Shown: positions 16,967-26,852 of the stretch, one piece after another
How the letters are laid out: each line of letters opens with the position of its first letter
Numbering within the stretch: the stretch's first letter is position 1
Source of the DNA: Beijerinckiaceae bacterium
GTDB lineage: Bacteria; Pseudomonadota; Alphaproteobacteria; Rhizobiales; Beijerinckiaceae
DNA: 40,484 nucleotides
NCBI GenBank assembly: GCA_004298435.1
Contig: SCSF01000077.1
Span: forward strand, 1 to 40,484
Direction of reading: 5' to 3'
The notes under the pieces: model-generated
The model's input: the letters and a program-made list of their open reading frames with translations, nothing else
Databases searched by the model: none
Told to the model about the DNA's origin: nothing
Translations under genes and position numbers: made by a program

Positions 16967-17332
16967 ATGAGCAAAACGATACTGACCGTCGATGACTCGC
17001 GCACCATGCGCGACATGCTTCTCCTCGCACTTTCGGACGCTGGTTACAGAGTGTTGCAGGCGCAGGACGGCATGCACGGCCTCGAAGTCCTCCAGCAGGA
17101 AATGCCGGATGTCATCGTGACCGACATCAACATGCCGCGGCTCGACGGCTTTGGTTTCATCGAAGGCGTGCGCCGGGACTCGAAACACAGAGCCGTGCCG
17201 ATCCTTGTGCTGACGACCGAGAGCGACACCGACAAAAAAGATCGCGCCCGCCGCGCCGGCGCCACCGGCTGGATCGTCAAGCCCTTCGATCCGGCAAAAC
17301 TCGTTGCCGCAATCCGCCGCGTCGCGGCCTGA
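16967..17332 (+). CDS. cheY: Chemotaxis response regulator, CheY type (first copy)
   Basis: 121 residues, a single receiver domain. The acidic pocket is in VDDSRTMRD, the phosphoacceptor is Asp53 in VTDINMPRLDG, and the Thr and Lys switch residues are in VLTTES and IVKPFDP. No output domain. Lies between mcp and cheA, 21 bases before the cheA start, so it is cotranscribed with cheA. It is a direct target of CheA; whether it is the motor-binding CheY or a phosphate sink cannot be told from sequence. Confidence 0.93.
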   Translation: MSKTILTVDDSRTMRDMLLLALSDAGYRVLQAQDGMHGLEVLQQEMPDVIVTDINMPRLDGFGFIEGVRRDSKHRAVPILVLTTESDTDKKDRARRAGATGWIVKPFDPAKLVAAIRRVAA

Positions 17333-17353
17333 CCTCTTGCAAGGAGACAAGCC

Positions 17354-19537
17354 TTGGATCCTATGGCCGCCATCAGGGAGACCTTCTTTCAGGAATGTGA
17401 GGAGCAGCTCGCGGAACTGGAATCGGGACTGCTCGCAATCGAGGCAGGAGATTCAGACCCCGAGACAGTCAATGCCGTCTTTCGTGCTGTCCATTCGATC
17501 AAAGGTGGCGCGGGCGCTTTCAGCCTCGACGATCTCGTGCGGTTCGCGCATGTTTTCGAGACGACGCTCGATCATGTCCGCGCCGGACGGCTCGCCGCGA
17601 CGCCCGAAACGTTGAAAGTGATGCTGCGCGCGGCCGATATCCTGTCCGATCTCGTGCGCGCCGCGCGCGAGGGAACGGCGGTCGACGAGGCACGCTGCGC
17701 CGCTCTTGCCGATGAGTTGCGCGCCCTCGATCCGAACGGCGGAGTCGAGGAAGAAGACGATCTTTCCGATCTCAATTTTCAGCCGGTTCTGGTTCAGTTG
17801 GACGGCCTCGATGATCTCGACGATTTCGAACTGACGTCCGACCCGCGGCACGTCTTCCACATCAAATTCAAGCCGCGGCCGAGCCTCTATGCGAAGGCCA
17901 ACGAAGCGGCGCTGGTTTTGCGCGACCTGAGAGAACTCGGCGAGCTGAAAGTGGCGTGCGACGCCTCCGACCTGCCGCACCTGACCGAGATCGATCCTGA
18001 AGGCGCCTATCTCTGCTGGGACATGGAGCTCACGACCGACAAGGACGAGACTGCGGTCCGCGAGGTGTTCGAATTTGTCGCCTGGGATTGCGACCTCGAA
18101 ATCACGCAAGAGGGTGCGGAAGGCGCTGCCAGTGGGGCAGATGCAGACGCGGAGGTGGCGGCGCTCCTGGCGCTCGTTCGTGGCGCGGACCAGAATGACG
18201 GCGAGCCGGTGTCGGCAGGCGTGACTGAATCCGCCATGACAGGCGCGACCGAGGAACCGCCCGCCGCGCAGGTCGTGCCTTTGCCGGTCAAGCAGGCCGC
18301 GAAAGCCGCGGAAGGCGAGTTGAAAGCGGCGTCGCCGACCATCCGCGTCGATCTGGACAGGGTCGATCGGCTGATCAACCTCGTCGGCGAGCTCGTCATC
18401 AATCAGGCGATGCTATCGCAGCGAGTCCTCGAAGCGGGTCTCGCACGCGCCTCGGCCGTCGCCGTGGGCCTCGACGAGCTGGAGCAACTCACCCGCGAGA
18501 TCCAGGACAGCGTCATGGCCATCCGCGCGCAGCCGGTGAAATCAGTGTTTCAGCGCATGCCCCGGCTGGTTCGCGAAATTGCGGCTATTACCGGCAAGTC
18601 GGTGCGTCTTGTGACCGATGGCGAGGCGACCGAGGTTGACAAGACGGTGATTGAGCGTCTGGCCGATCCGCTGACGCATATGATCCGTAACGCCATCGAC
18701 CACGGCCTCGAATCGCCGGAAAAGCGGATCGCCGCCGGCAAGCCGGAAGAAGGTCTGGTTCGTCTCTCGGCCTTGCATCGCTCCGGCCGCATCGTCATCG
18801 AGGTGTCGGATGATGGCGCCGGAATCAACCGGCCGCGCGTCAAGTCGATCGCCGTGGAGAAGGGCCTGATCGCCGCCGATGCGCAACTGTCGGATGACGA
18901 GATCGACAATCTGATCTTCCTGCCGGGGTTTTCGACGGCGTCGGAAATATCGGATATTTCGGGACGCGGAGTCGGCATGGATGTCGTCAAGCGCTCGATT
19001 CAGGCTCTGGGCGGCCGCATCTCCATCGCGTCGCGGCCTGGTCATGGTTCCACCTTCACGATGAGCCTGCCTTTGACGCTGGCTGTTCTGGACGGGATGG
19101 TCGTGACCGTCGCCGGACAGACGCTTGTCGTGCCGCTCACCGCCATTGTCGAAACCTTGCAACCCAAGGACTCCGAAGTTCATGGGCTCGGCGACAATGC
19201 CCGGGTGATTTCGATCCGCAACAAATTCACGCCGCTGATCGATGTCGGCCGCGAACTTTCCTACCGCGCAAGCGCCGCTGATCCAATGGCCAGCGTGGCG
19301 CTTCTGGTCGAAACCGAGGGCGGCGGCCGTAGCGCCCTGCTGGTCGATGCGATCCAGGGCCAGCGGCAGGTTGTCATCAAGAGTCTCGAAGCGAACTACC
19401 AGCATGTGCCGGGGATCGCGGCGGCAACTATTCTGGGCGACGGACGGGTCGCGCTCATTCTCGATGTCGACGCTGTGGTGGCGACCTCGCGGGTCGAGCC
19501 GGCTTTCTTCGATGACGCCATGGCAGCGGTGGGGTAA
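17354..19537 (+). CDS. cheA: Chemotaxis histidine kinase CheA
   Basis: 727 residues from a TTG. The TTG is preferred over the ATG at 17363 because AAGGAG (17341-17346) is 7 bases before it. Domains in order: Hpt with phospho-His47 in [12 protein letters not shown]; a receiver-docking (P2-like) domain ~residues 165-260; a dimerisation helix pair from ~330 ([22 protein letters not shown]); an HATPase domain with the N box [17 protein letters not shown] and GRGVGMDVV; and a C-terminal CheW-like domain. It passes phosphate to CheY and CheB. Only five bases separate it from cheW. Confidence 0.96.
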   Translation: MDPMAAIRETFFQECEEQLAELESGLLAIEAGDSDPETVNAVFRAVHSIKGGAGAFSLDDLVRFAHVFETTLDHVRAGRLAATPETLKVMLRAADILSDLVRAAREGTAVDEARCAALADELRALDPNGGVEEEDDLSDLNFQPVLVQLDGLDDLDDFELTSDPRHVFHIKFKPRPSLYAKANEAALVLRDLRELGELKVACDASDLPHLTEIDPEGAYLCWDMELTTDKDETAVREVFEFVAWDCDLEITQEGAEGAASGADADAEVAALLALVRGADQNDGEPVSAGVTESAMTGATEEPPAAQVVPLPVKQAAKAAEGELKAASPTIRVDLDRVDRLINLVGELVINQAMLSQRVLEAGLARASAVAVGLDELEQLTREIQDSVMAIRAQPVKSVFQRMPRLVREIAAITGKSVRLVTDGEATEVDKTVIERLADPLTHMIRNAIDHGLESPEKRIAAGKPEEGLVRLSALHRSGRIVIEVSDDGAGINRPRVKSIAVEKGLIAADAQLSDDEIDNLIFLPGFSTASEISDISGRGVGMDVVKRSIQALGGRISIASRPGHGSTFTMSLPLTLAVLDGMVVTVAGQTLVVPLTAIVETLQPKDSEVHGLGDNARVISIRNKFTPLIDVGRELSYRASAADPMASVALLVETEGGGRSALLVDAIQGQRQVVIKSLEANYQHVPGIAAATILGDGRVALILDVDAVVATSRVEPAFFDDAMAAVG

Positions 19538-19542
19538 CGGCA

Positions 19543-20007
19543 ATGAATGAGTTCAGGACCGACGCAATGAGCGGACGTGAATTGATGGCTTTTCGTATCG
19601 GCGCGCAGGAATTCTGCGTCGATATCATGGCGGTTCGCGAGATCCGTGGCTTTACTCCGGCGACGCCGCTTCCGCAATCGCCGAGCTATGTCCGCGGCGT
19701 GATCAACCTGCGCGGCGCGGTGCTGCCGATTATCGATCTTGCCGCACGCCTCGGCTTCGGAACATCGGAGACATCGGCGCGGCATGTCATCATGGTCGTG
19801 CAGGTGGGGCAGCAGGCGATCGGCCTCCTGGTCGATGCAGTCTCGGATATTCTGACGGTGTCCGGTGACGCCGTGCAACCGACGCCTGATGTCGCTTCCG
19901 AAATGGCGAAGAGCTTCGTGCGCGGCGTGCTCGCCATCGACGGCCGCATGATCAGCCTCATTACTCTGGACAATGTTCTTCCGGCTCTCGAAAGCGAAGC
20001 GGCATGA
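19543..20007 (+). CDS. cheW: Chemotaxis coupling protein CheW
   Basis: 154 residues, one CheW domain: [20 protein letters not shown], then [21 protein letters not shown] and [11 protein letters not shown]. Joins the chemoreceptor to CheA in the signalling array. Five bases after cheA, and its stop overlaps the cheR start (ATGA). Confidence 0.95.
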   Translation: MNEFRTDAMSGRELMAFRIGAQEFCVDIMAVREIRGFTPATPLPQSPSYVRGVINLRGAVLPIIDLAARLGFGTSETSARHVIMVVQVGQQAIGLLVDAVSDILTVSGDAVQPTPDVASEMAKSFVRGVLAIDGRMISLITLDNVLPALESEAA

Positions 20008-20903
20008 ACCTGGTTCGGGGCGTCGAAAAGGAGGCGAATGATTTTCCCGGCATAGGGTCGGGAGAGTTCGTGATGACGTCTGCCGATTTCCGGCATATCG
20101 CAGCGATGCTGCATGCCGATGCAGGCATTCACCTTCCCGAATCGAAGGCGACGCTCGTTTATTCGCGTCTGGCCAAGCGGTTGCGCGCTCTGGGCTTGAA
20201 AAGTTTTCGCGACTATTGCGTGCTGGTGTCCGAGCGCGGCGGCGCGGATGAGCGTCAGCAGATGCTGGCGGCGCTGACCACCAACGTCACGCGATTTTTC
20301 CGCGAGCCGCATCATTTCGAGCATTTGCGCAAGGTGCTGATGCCGCGTCTGGCGGAAATCGCCAAGCACGGCGGGCGCGTCAGGTTCTGGTCGGCGGCCT
20401 GCTCCAACGGCGCCGAGCCTTATTCCATTGCTCTGACGATTCTTTCGGTGCTGCCATCGGCTCTCTCCTACGACATCAAGATTCTGGCGACCGACATCGA
20501 TCCCAACATGGTGGCTGAGGGCAGGACGGGCATTTACCCGGATGGCGCCTTGCAGCCGATCCCCGCCGACCTGCGCCTGCGCTACTTCACGTCGAGCCGC
20601 GGCGATGACGGCAAAATGTGGGAGGCTGGCGAGGCCCTGCGCTCGCTCATAACGTTCCGCGAGCTCAATCTCATCGGGAACTGGCCGATGCGCGGCAAGT
20701 TCGACGCCATCTTCTGCCGCAACGTGGTGATCTATTTCGAAGACGACACCCAGTCGAAACTCTGGAGCCGGTTCGTGCCGCAACTTGCTCCCGGCGGCCG
20801 CCTCTATATCGGGCATTCGGAACGCCTCTCCGGCCCGGCGGCCCGTCTGTTCGACAGTGAAGCCATCACGACCTACCGCCTGAAGGAAGAGACCGCGAAC
20901 TAA
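20004..20903 (+). CDS. cheR: Chemoreceptor methyltransferase CheR
   Basis: 299 residues. The N-terminal helical domain has [18 protein letters not shown]. The SAM-binding Rossmann fold shows [27 protein letters not shown] and [13 protein letters not shown]. Methylates glutamates of chemoreceptors. The neighbouring mcp carries the matching C-terminal WEEF tether. The start overlaps the cheW stop by four bases; an internal ATG (MTSADFRHI) is a possible later start. Confidence 0.95.
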   Translation: MNLVRGVEKEANDFPGIGSGEFVMTSADFRHIAAMLHADAGIHLPESKATLVYSRLAKRLRALGLKSFRDYCVLVSERGGADERQQMLAALTTNVTRFFREPHHFEHLRKVLMPRLAEIAKHGGRVRFWSAACSNGAEPYSIALTILSVLPSALSYDIKILATDIDPNMVAEGRTGIYPDGALQPIPADLRLRYFTSSRGDDGKMWEAGEALRSLITFRELNLIGNWPMRGKFDAIFCRNVVIYFEDDTQSKLWSRFVPQLAPGGRLYIGHSERLSGPAARLFDSEAITTYRLKEETAN

Positions 20904-21970
20904 TGAAGAAAATCCGTGTTCTGGTTGTCGATGACTCGCGAACCATGCGCGATCTGATCTGCATGGTTTTGCAGCGCGATCCCGAAATCGAGGTGGTTGG
21001 CCAGGCGGCGGATCCCTTCGAGGCCCGCTCGGCAATGAAAGTGCTCGATCCCGACGTCGTGACTCTCGATGTCGAGATGCCGAACATGAACGGCCTCGAG
21101 TTTCTCGAGAAAATCATGCAGCTTCGGCCGACGCCGGTCATCATGGTTTCGAATCTGACGAGCCGCGGCGCGGAGGTGACGATCAGGGCGCTGGAGATCG
21201 GCGCATTCGATTGCATCGCCAAGCCCGTGGCGACGGACAAGGAATTGTTCGCCGAACTTCCTCTGAAGGTGAAAACGGCGGCGCGCGCCCGTCCTTCTCT
21301 TCTCGCGGCCAAGGGACGTGCGCCGGAAGAACCGCACAGAAAAACCCACAGCTACGCTGGCGATGGCCGGATCGTCGCCATTGGCGCATCCACCGGCGGC
21401 GTGGAAGCCCTGCTAACGGTGCTCTCCCGCTTTCCGAAGAACTGCCCGCCAACGGTGATCACGCAGCATATGCCGGCGGCTTTCACCAAGACATTCGCTG
21501 GCCGGCTCGATCGGGTCTGCGAGCCGCGGGTCTCGGAAGCCGCGCATGGCGCAGCCCTGGCGCCGGGGCAGATCTATCTCGCGCCCGGCAGCACGACGCA
21601 TCTCGAGATCATCGACAAGAAGTCCGAACTGGTCTGTTCGCTTTCGCCTGCGGATCCGGTCAACGGCCACAGACCTTCGGTCGATGTTCTGTTTCGTTCG
21701 GTTGCCGCAGCGGCGGGTTCCCACGCTGTCGGCGTTATTCTCACAGGCATGGGCCGCGATGGCGCCGATGGACTACGCGCCATGCGCGAGGCCGGCGCCG
21801 ACACCATCGGCCAGGACGAGGCGACGAGCCTCGTCTACGGAATGCCAAAAGTCGCGTTTGAGCGGGGCGGAGTCGAAAAGCAACTGCCACTCGACAGGAT
21901 TGGGGACGAGATTCTCAACCGAACCAATAAACAAGAAGGAGGTCGCTCATGCCAACCGCGTCTGCAATAA
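20903..21970 (+). CDS. cheB: Chemoreceptor glutamate methylesterase/deamidase CheB
   Basis: 355 residues. The N-terminal receiver domain has DDSRTMRD, phospho-Asp56 in [12 protein letters not shown] and the Lys in IAKPVA. After a linker, the methylesterase domain carries the catalytic triad motifs IGASTGG (Ser), [10 protein letters not shown] (His) and GMGRDGADG (Asp). Opposes CheR in adaptation and is activated by CheA phosphorylation. The start overlaps the cheR stop by one base (TAATG). Confidence 0.96.
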   Translation: MKKIRVLVVDDSRTMRDLICMVLQRDPEIEVVGQAADPFEARSAMKVLDPDVVTLDVEMPNMNGLEFLEKIMQLRPTPVIMVSNLTSRGAEVTIRALEIGAFDCIAKPVATDKELFAELPLKVKTAARARPSLLAAKGRAPEEPHRKTHSYAGDGRIVAIGASTGGVEALLTVLSRFPKNCPPTVITQHMPAAFTKTFAGRLDRVCEPRVSEAAHGAALAPGQIYLAPGSTTHLEIIDKKSELVCSLSPADPVNGHRPSVDVLFRSVAAAAGSHAVGVILTGMGRDGADGLRAMREAGADTIGQDEATSLVYGMPKVAFERGGVEKQLPLDRIGDEILNRTNKQEGGRSCQPRLQ

Positions 21971-22338
21971 GAGCGCTGATCGTCGACGATCAGTTGACGA
22001 GCCGGGCGCTCATTCGCGATGGGCTACAGCAGCTCGGGATCCAGGATATCGGGATGGCGTCCGACGGGGAGCAGGGGCTCAAGTCGCTGATGCAGAAGCC
22101 GGTGCATCTCATCATTTCGGATTTGAACATGCCGAACCTCGATGGCCTCGGGTTTCTGCGAGCCGTGCGCGCCAATCCGCCGACGAAGAACTCTGCTTTC
22201 ATCATGCTGACGGGGCGCGGCGATCGCGAACTCATCGAAAAGGCAGCGAAATGCGGAGTGAATAACTATCTCGTGAAGCCTTTCACCATGCCGGCGCTGA
22301 AAAGCGCCATAGAGGCCGTTCTGGGACGATTGAAGTGA
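21949..22338 (+). CDS. cheY2: Chemotaxis response regulator, CheY type (second copy)
   Basis: 129 residues, a receiver domain only: [10 protein letters not shown], phospho-Asp58 in [18 protein letters not shown] and Lys in LVKPFTMP. A strong ribosome-binding site AAGGAGG lies inside the end of cheB, giving a 22-base overlap. Two CheY proteins in one system are common in alphaproteobacteria, where one may drain phosphate from the other. The copy next to cheB-cheD usually drives the motor, but that is inference here. Confidence 0.92.
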   Translation: MPTASAIRALIVDDQLTSRALIRDGLQQLGIQDIGMASDGEQGLKSLMQKPVHLIISDLNMPNLDGLGFLRAVRANPPTKNSAFIMLTGRGDRELIEKAAKCGVNNYLVKPFTMPALKSAIEAVLGRLK

Positions 22339-22913
22339 AGCATCAGCTGTTGAAATCGGCTCGCGAGCCAGCTTCGCACGAGGCAAGAGCCGGCAAGATA
22401 AACATCGTCCAGGGTGAATTTTTCGTGACCGACGATCCTGATGTGTTCGTCACCACCTTGCTCGGATCCTGCGTCGCGGCCTGCATCCGTGATCCCGTTG
22501 CGCGCGTCGGCGGCATGAATCACTTTCTGTTGCCCGGCTCCGAAGCCCGCTCCAGGAACTCCGAGGCCGAGCGCTACGGCGTTCACCTGATGGAACTGCT
22601 GGTGAACGGCCTCTTGCAGCGCGGCGCCCGCAGGGACCGGCTCGAAGCCAAGCTCTTTGGCGGGGCGCGGACGATCGAAGGCCTTTCCGACATCGGCGCC
22701 CGCAATGCGGCCTTCGCGGAGCGGTTCCTGCAAAACGAGGAGATCGCCGTCGTCGGCGGCAGCCTGCGCGGCGATTGTGGCCGCCGGTTGCAGTTCTGGC
22801 CGGTCTCCGGGCGGGTGCGTCAGGCGATCATGTCCGCCGACAAGACCTTCCTGCCGCCGCCTCCACCGCCCGCGCCCAGGCAAAGCGATGGCGGCGAAGT
22901 CGAGTTTTTCTAA
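22335..22913 (+). CDS. cheD: Chemoreceptor glutamine deamidase CheD
   Basis: 192 residues from a GTG that overlaps the cheY2 stop by four bases. Family motifs: [14 protein letters not shown] (catalytic Cys46), [11 protein letters not shown] (catalytic His63) and KLFGGARTI. Converts glutamine side chains of chemoreceptors to glutamate and supports adaptation. The C-terminal tail is unusual: a polyproline stretch (PPPPPPAPR) followed by an acidic end EVEFF. Confidence 0.95.
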   Translation: MKHQLLKSAREPASHEARAGKINIVQGEFFVTDDPDVFVTTLLGSCVAACIRDPVARVGGMNHFLLPGSEARSRNSEAERYGVHLMELLVNGLLQRGARRDRLEAKLFGGARTIEGLSDIGARNAAFAERFLQNEEIAVVGGSLRGDCGRRLQFWPVSGRVRQAIMSADKTFLPPPPPPAPRQSDGGEVEFF

Positions 22914-22951
22914 AGCGTGATCTTCTTATTACCCGCAGGCGAGTGTCCAAA

Positions 22952-23341
22952 ATGAATACCCCCGCATCGCGTTGCGCCTCCGCCGCCCCCACGATGATCG
23001 GGATGCGCGAGGTTGCCGACCGCATCGGCAATGAGCTGGCTGACCTCGCCGCCGCCATTCACGGACTTCAGGTCCTGATCAGCCCGCTCCTGAACGAAGC
23101 GGCGCTACGCAATCCTGTGCATTTGCAGGAGTTGCAGGATATCGACCACATCTACCAGAAGGTCGGCAATCTTGCTGAATTTCTGGCGGCTCTTTCCCTG
23201 ATCCTGCCGCGGCAATGGACGCTTGACCCGTCTACAGCCTCGCAGGTCATCACCCTGTCAGCCCTGGCGTCGCGGCTCGGCGTTGCGGGCGAAGTGGCCG
23301 TGTCGCAGGATCATTCCGCGGGCGATTGCGATTTCTTCTGA
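22952..23341 (+). CDS. Small helical protein ending the chemotaxis operon, candidate CheT/CheZ-like phosphatase
   Basis: 129 residues from the ATG at 22952, 38 bases after cheD. Predicted mostly helical. The centre LQDIDHIYQKVGNLAEFL contains D65-x-x-x-Q69, the spacing of the catalytic motif of CheZ-type CheY phosphatases, within a long amphipathic helix. The tail GDCDFF resembles the CheD end. Its position at the end of a cheR-cheB-cheY-cheD cluster matches the place of cheT in Sinorhizobium. No sequence family was recognised with certainty; function is inferred from motif and position. Confidence 0.6.
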   Translation: MNTPASRCASAAPTMIGMREVADRIGNELADLAAAIHGLQVLISPLLNEAALRNPVHLQELQDIDHIYQKVGNLAEFLAALSLILPRQWTLDPSTASQVITLSALASRLGVAGEVAVSQDHSAGDCDFF

Positions 23342-23375
23342 GGCTGCCCGGGTGCAGCGGCTCACTTTATTTTGT

Positions 23376-23493
23376 ATGACGCGCTGTCCTCGCGTGAAAA
23401 AACGCGTCAATAAATAAATGGCGCCGCGGCTCTGATTCCGTCAGAACCGGAACGGCGCTGGCGTTTTTGAGCGGAGTGGTTTTCACTTCGCGT
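23376..23493 (+). repeat. RIME-like repeat, copy D (5'-truncated) plus a 5' fragment
   Basis: GACGCG ... ACGCGTC remnant of the first hairpin, then second hairpin GGCTCTGA-ttccg-TCAGAACC. The outer stem is GCGCC / GGCGC, where other copies have GAGCC / GGCTC. A second start-like fragment GCGTTTTTGAGCGGAGTGG follows at 23461-23493. Confidence 0.75.
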
Positions 23494-23539
23494 CAGAGTG
23501 CGGCGCGATCCAGGGTCTATAGTCATCGGAGGAGATGTC

Positions 23540-23905
23540 ATGACGACGCGGAAGAAAATGATCGGAGCCTTAGCAGCGGCCTGCTTCGCCTTCGCTTCGG
23601 TTCCCGATGCGTTTGCGGCGCCCGCCTGCAACAACGACTATCCGACAAGCGTACGCGCAGATTACGTCTTCGCCTGCATGAAGGTGAATGGCGACACAAG
23701 AGACAGTCTGCAACGCTGCTCCTGCTCGATCGACGTTATCGCAACGCTTCTGCCTTACGATAAGTATGTCTCGGGTGAAACCGTCGCCAGCGTGGATCTG
23801 TCTACCGGCGTCATTGGCCGCATGTTCAAGGCGACGCCCCTGGCCAAACAGCAACTCAAGAATCTGCGCAACGCTCAGGCCGAGGCGGAAGTCCGCTGCT
23901 TCTGA
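23540..23905 (+). CDS. Small secreted cysteine-containing protein of unknown function
   Basis: 121 residues from the ATG at 23540, with CGGAGGAG upstream. Signal peptide residues 1-27 (MIGALAAACFAFASVPDAFA), likely cut after AFA. The mature protein has five cysteines: C30, C46, the pair C60-S-C62, and C120 next to the end. Metal or disulphide binding in the periplasm is plausible. It lies upstream of the methanol dehydrogenase gene on the same strand, but 788 bases away, so a link is only a guess. Family not recognised. Confidence 0.65.
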   Translation: MTTRKKMIGALAAACFAFASVPDAFAAPACNNDYPTSVRADYVFACMKVNGDTRDSLQRCSCSIDVIATLLPYDKYVSGETVASVDLSTGVIGRMFKATPLAKQQLKNLRNAQAEAEVRCF

Positions 23906-24693
23906 ATAAACCATCTTTCGAAAAAGACGGCGCTGATCGCTGAAGCCGCGTTGCGCGAAATCCAGCAGCAAACGGCGCAAAGCGTACCGTCCGTTTCGTC
24001 AACGTGCGCGTGCGCCGGAAGCGTGCTGCGCGCGTCATGCAAAACCTTCGTGGTCGACCAGAGGCCACGATGTTCGCCGCAGGAAAGAATGCGCGTCGCG
24101 CGTTTGCCGTCATTGTTTTGCATGCACGCGATGCCATTGCGCGCAATCATCAAACCGCTCTGAAAAACCCTGGCCATATTGCGCCGCCAGAGCGTGCCGG
24201 GTGTCTTCTTTCGTCTCGGAAGAGTGACAGGAATTATGGAATTTAATCACCGAAAATTTTGCGACGCAGCATTGTCGCGTTCAGATGTTTGACGCCCTTG
24301 TGACAGCGTGTGCGACTCCGATTTTAATGCTGATGATTGAATGACAGCGCGCATTGCAATCGCATTGAGATGAGTCTTTCCAAGTGTCGATGCGATCTTT
24401 GTTTTGATGGCAATGTTCCTATTGCATAGTGGAAAACGTCATCATAGACTGCCCCCGTTTCCGGCTTCAAGAACCCAGCGGACGGGAACGCTGGTGCTTC
24501 ATCGAAGGTCTAGGGTGGCGGGTGCATATGATCGGCAGAGTGATAACGAAGCCGATCAGAAACATGACCCAAAGCCTCGCTTCTATCGTGACACGCTGCC
24601 GGAACGGTTTCCCACTATCAATGGTCGATGTCGAAGCGTCATTCTTCTGGAACGCCCGGCACGTCCACGACGAAAGCGTCGGGAGGAAATCTA
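23906..24693. other. Long gene-free region upstream of xoxF
   Basis: 788 bases. Open frames at 24004-24246, 24404-24694 and 24429-24701 do not look like proteins. GC content drops around 24230-24430, as expected for a promoter region. Inverted GCAAT/ATTGC motifs occur at 24136-24147 (ATTGCGCGCAAT), 24353-24360 (ATTGCAAT) and 24410-24425 (GCAAT-N6-ATTGC). A ribosome-binding site GGGAGGAAA is at 24681. Confidence 0.45.
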
Positions 24694-26502
24694 ATGCGTA
24701 AACTGCTACTTTTGTCTTGTGTAGGTGTGGGTGCCATGTTGGTCAGCGGCGTCGCCAATGCCAACGAGCAGCTCGAGAAAATGTCGAAGAACCCTGCTGA
24801 CTGGGTTATACCGGCGGGCAATTATGCGTCTCAACGCTTCACCCAGCTCAAGTAGATCACGCCTGAGAACGTGAAGCACCTGACGCCGGCGTGGTCGTTC
24901 TCGACCGGCGTTCTGCGCGGTCACGAAGGTGGTCCGCTCATCATTGGCGACGTGATGTATTTCTCGACGCCGTTCCCCAACATCGTTTATGCCCTCGACC
25001 TGAATCACGATGGCAAGATCCTCTGGAAGTATGAGCCCAAGCAGGATCCGTCCGTTATTCCGGTGATGTGCTGCGACACGGTCAACCGCGGCGTCGCCTA
25101 CGGTGATGGCAAGATCATCCTGCATCAGGCCGATACGACGCTCGTCGCGCTCGACGCCAAGACCGGCAAGGTCGTGTGGTCGGTCAAGGATGACGATCCC
25201 AAGAAGGGCGCCACCGGCACCTCCGCTCCGCTCGTTGTCAAGGACATGGTTCTTGTCGGCGTCTCGGGTGGTGAGTTCGGCGTTCGCGGCCATGTGACCG
25301 CCTACAGCCTCAAGGACGGCAAGGAGATCTGGCGCGGTTATTCGATGGGTCCGGATAAGGACACGTTGATCAGCCCGACCAAGACCACGGATCTCGGCAA
25401 GCCGGTTGGCGAAAACTCCTCGCTGAAGACCTGGAAGGGCGATCAGTGGAAGATCGGTGGCGGCGACACCTGGGGCTGGATCTCCTACGATCCGAAGCTG
25501 AACCTCGTTTACTACGGTTCGGGCAACCCCTCGACCTGGAACCCGGTCCAGCGTCCGGGCGACAACAAGTGGTCGATGACCATTTGGGCGCGCAACGCCG
25601 ACACCGGCGAAGCCAAGTGGGTCTATCAGATGACGCCCCACGATCAGTGGGACTATGACGGCGTCAACGAGATGATCCTCACGGATCAGAAGATCGACGG
25701 CAAGATGCGTCACCTTCTCACGCATTTCGATCGTAACGGCTACGGCTATACGCTCGATCGCGCGACCGGTGAATTGCTCGTTGCCCAGAAGTACGATCCG
25801 AAGGTCAACTGGTCGACCAAGATCGACATGGACAAGTCGTCCAAGAACTATGGCCGTCCGGAAGTGGTCGCCAAATACGCGCCGGGCTCGAAAGGCACCG
25901 ACGTCAACTACACCGGCATCTGCCCCGCGGCGCTTGGCTCGAAGGATGAGCAGCCTGCGTCGTACTCGCCGGTCACGCATATGTTCTATGTGCCCACCAA
26001 CCATGTCTGCATGGACTATGAGCCCTTCCGTGTGAGCTACACGGCTGGTCAGCCCTATGTCGGTGCGACGCTGTCCATGTATCCGCCGAAGGGCGACAGC
26101 AACATGGGCAACTTCATTGCCTGGGACGGCACGAAGGGCAAGATCGTGTGGTCGGATCCGGAGCAGTTCTCCGTGTGGTCGGGCGCCCTCACCACGGCGT
26201 CGGGCGTTGTCTTCTACGGCACGCTTGAAGGCTACCTGAAGGCTGTCGACGCCAAGACGGGCAAGCTGCTGTGGAAATACAAGACCCCGTCGGGCATCAT
26301 CGGCAACGTCACGCCTTACGAGCATAATGGCAAGGAATACATTGCCGTTCTCTCCGGCGTCGGCGGCTGGGCCGGCATTGGCCTTGCGGCTGGTCTGACG
26401 AAGCCGACCGATGGTCTCGGCGCGGTCGGCGGTTACGCTGCCCTGTCGAACTACACGGCGCTCGGCGGCACGCTGACGGTCTTCGCTCTGCCGAACACCT
26501 GA
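24694..26502 (+). pseudogene. xoxF: Lanthanide-dependent methanol dehydrogenase XoxF, interrupted by an in-frame amber codon
   Basis: 603 codons including the stop. Signal peptide MRKLLLLSCVGVGAMLVSGVANA ends in an ANA cleavage site. The rest matches XoxF5-type PQQ methanol dehydrogenases throughout. Vicinal cysteines C126-C127 lie in VIPVMCCD, and the tryptophan-docking motifs and WSMTIWARN are present. Asp320-Tyr-Asp322 in HDQWDYDG includes the extra Asp that marks lanthanide-binding XoxF rather than calcium MxaF. Codon 54 (24853-24855) is TAG within QLK-stop-ITPENVK, where XoxF proteins read KLDQIN; CAG to TAG explains it. The frame is intact on both sides. Restart at GTG 24871 would lose the signal peptide needed for PQQ loading in the periplasm. 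Nonfunctional unless suppressed, or a sequence error. Confidence 0.9.
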
Positions 26503-26533
26503 TGTGTTGGCTGACGTAGCCTGAATGAAAACG

Positions 26534-26571
26534 CCCGGCGTACCTCACAAAGGTACGCCGGGTATTTTTTT
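26534..26571 (+). terminator. Rho-independent terminator of xoxF
   Basis: CCCGGCGTACCT-CACAA-AGGTACGCCGGG, a 12-base perfect stem, then TA and seven T, 31 bases after the xoxF stop. It should separate xoxF from xoxJ transcription. Confidence 0.93.
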
Positions 26572-26612
26572 GCCCGAGCCGAACTTTCAAGCGCGACAGC
26601 GTTTCGCGACCG

Positions 26613-26662
26613 GAGCGTTTTCAAGCGATCCGGCTTGCGACTTGCGTAAAAAACGCGTCAAC
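26613..26662 (+). repeat. RIME-like repeat, copy G (first hairpin only)
   Basis: GAGCGTTTTCAAGCG ... TTGCGTAAAAAACGCGTC: the first hairpin is recognisable, the second is degraded or absent. Confidence 0.6.
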
Positions 26663-26852
26663 CGGCAAGGCTTCGGTTTCAAGTCCGAAAACGCAACTCC
26701 ATGCGCGCAATGATGTTATTCTCTTGTGCGACAAGACGAATATGATGTGCTATTTCCCGTCCTTACTCATCTTCGGGCGCTGAGGCTGAAGCGCTGCGCC
26801 GCAGGAAGCAAGGAAGCCGCGGAGAGCCAAACGCAAGACGTTTGCTTCGATG

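Noticed and set aside
15313-17016. 567-codon minus-strand open frame over the chemoreceptor gene
   Set aside because: Arg/Asp/His-rich antisense shadow of the chemoreceptor and CheY start.
24404-24701. Two overlapping open frames just before xoxF (including a GTG-started 90-residue frame)
   Set aside because: No ribosome-binding site, no recognisable protein pattern, and one runs into the xoxF start; treated as leader DNA.
24706-26325. 539-codon minus-strand open frame across xoxF
   Set aside because: Antisense of the well-conserved methanol dehydrogenase sequence.
24871-26502. xoxF annotated as a shorter intact gene starting at GTG 24871
   Set aside because: It lacks the signal peptide and the first blade sequence needed for a periplasmic PQQ enzyme; the upstream 53 codons clearly belong to the same gene.
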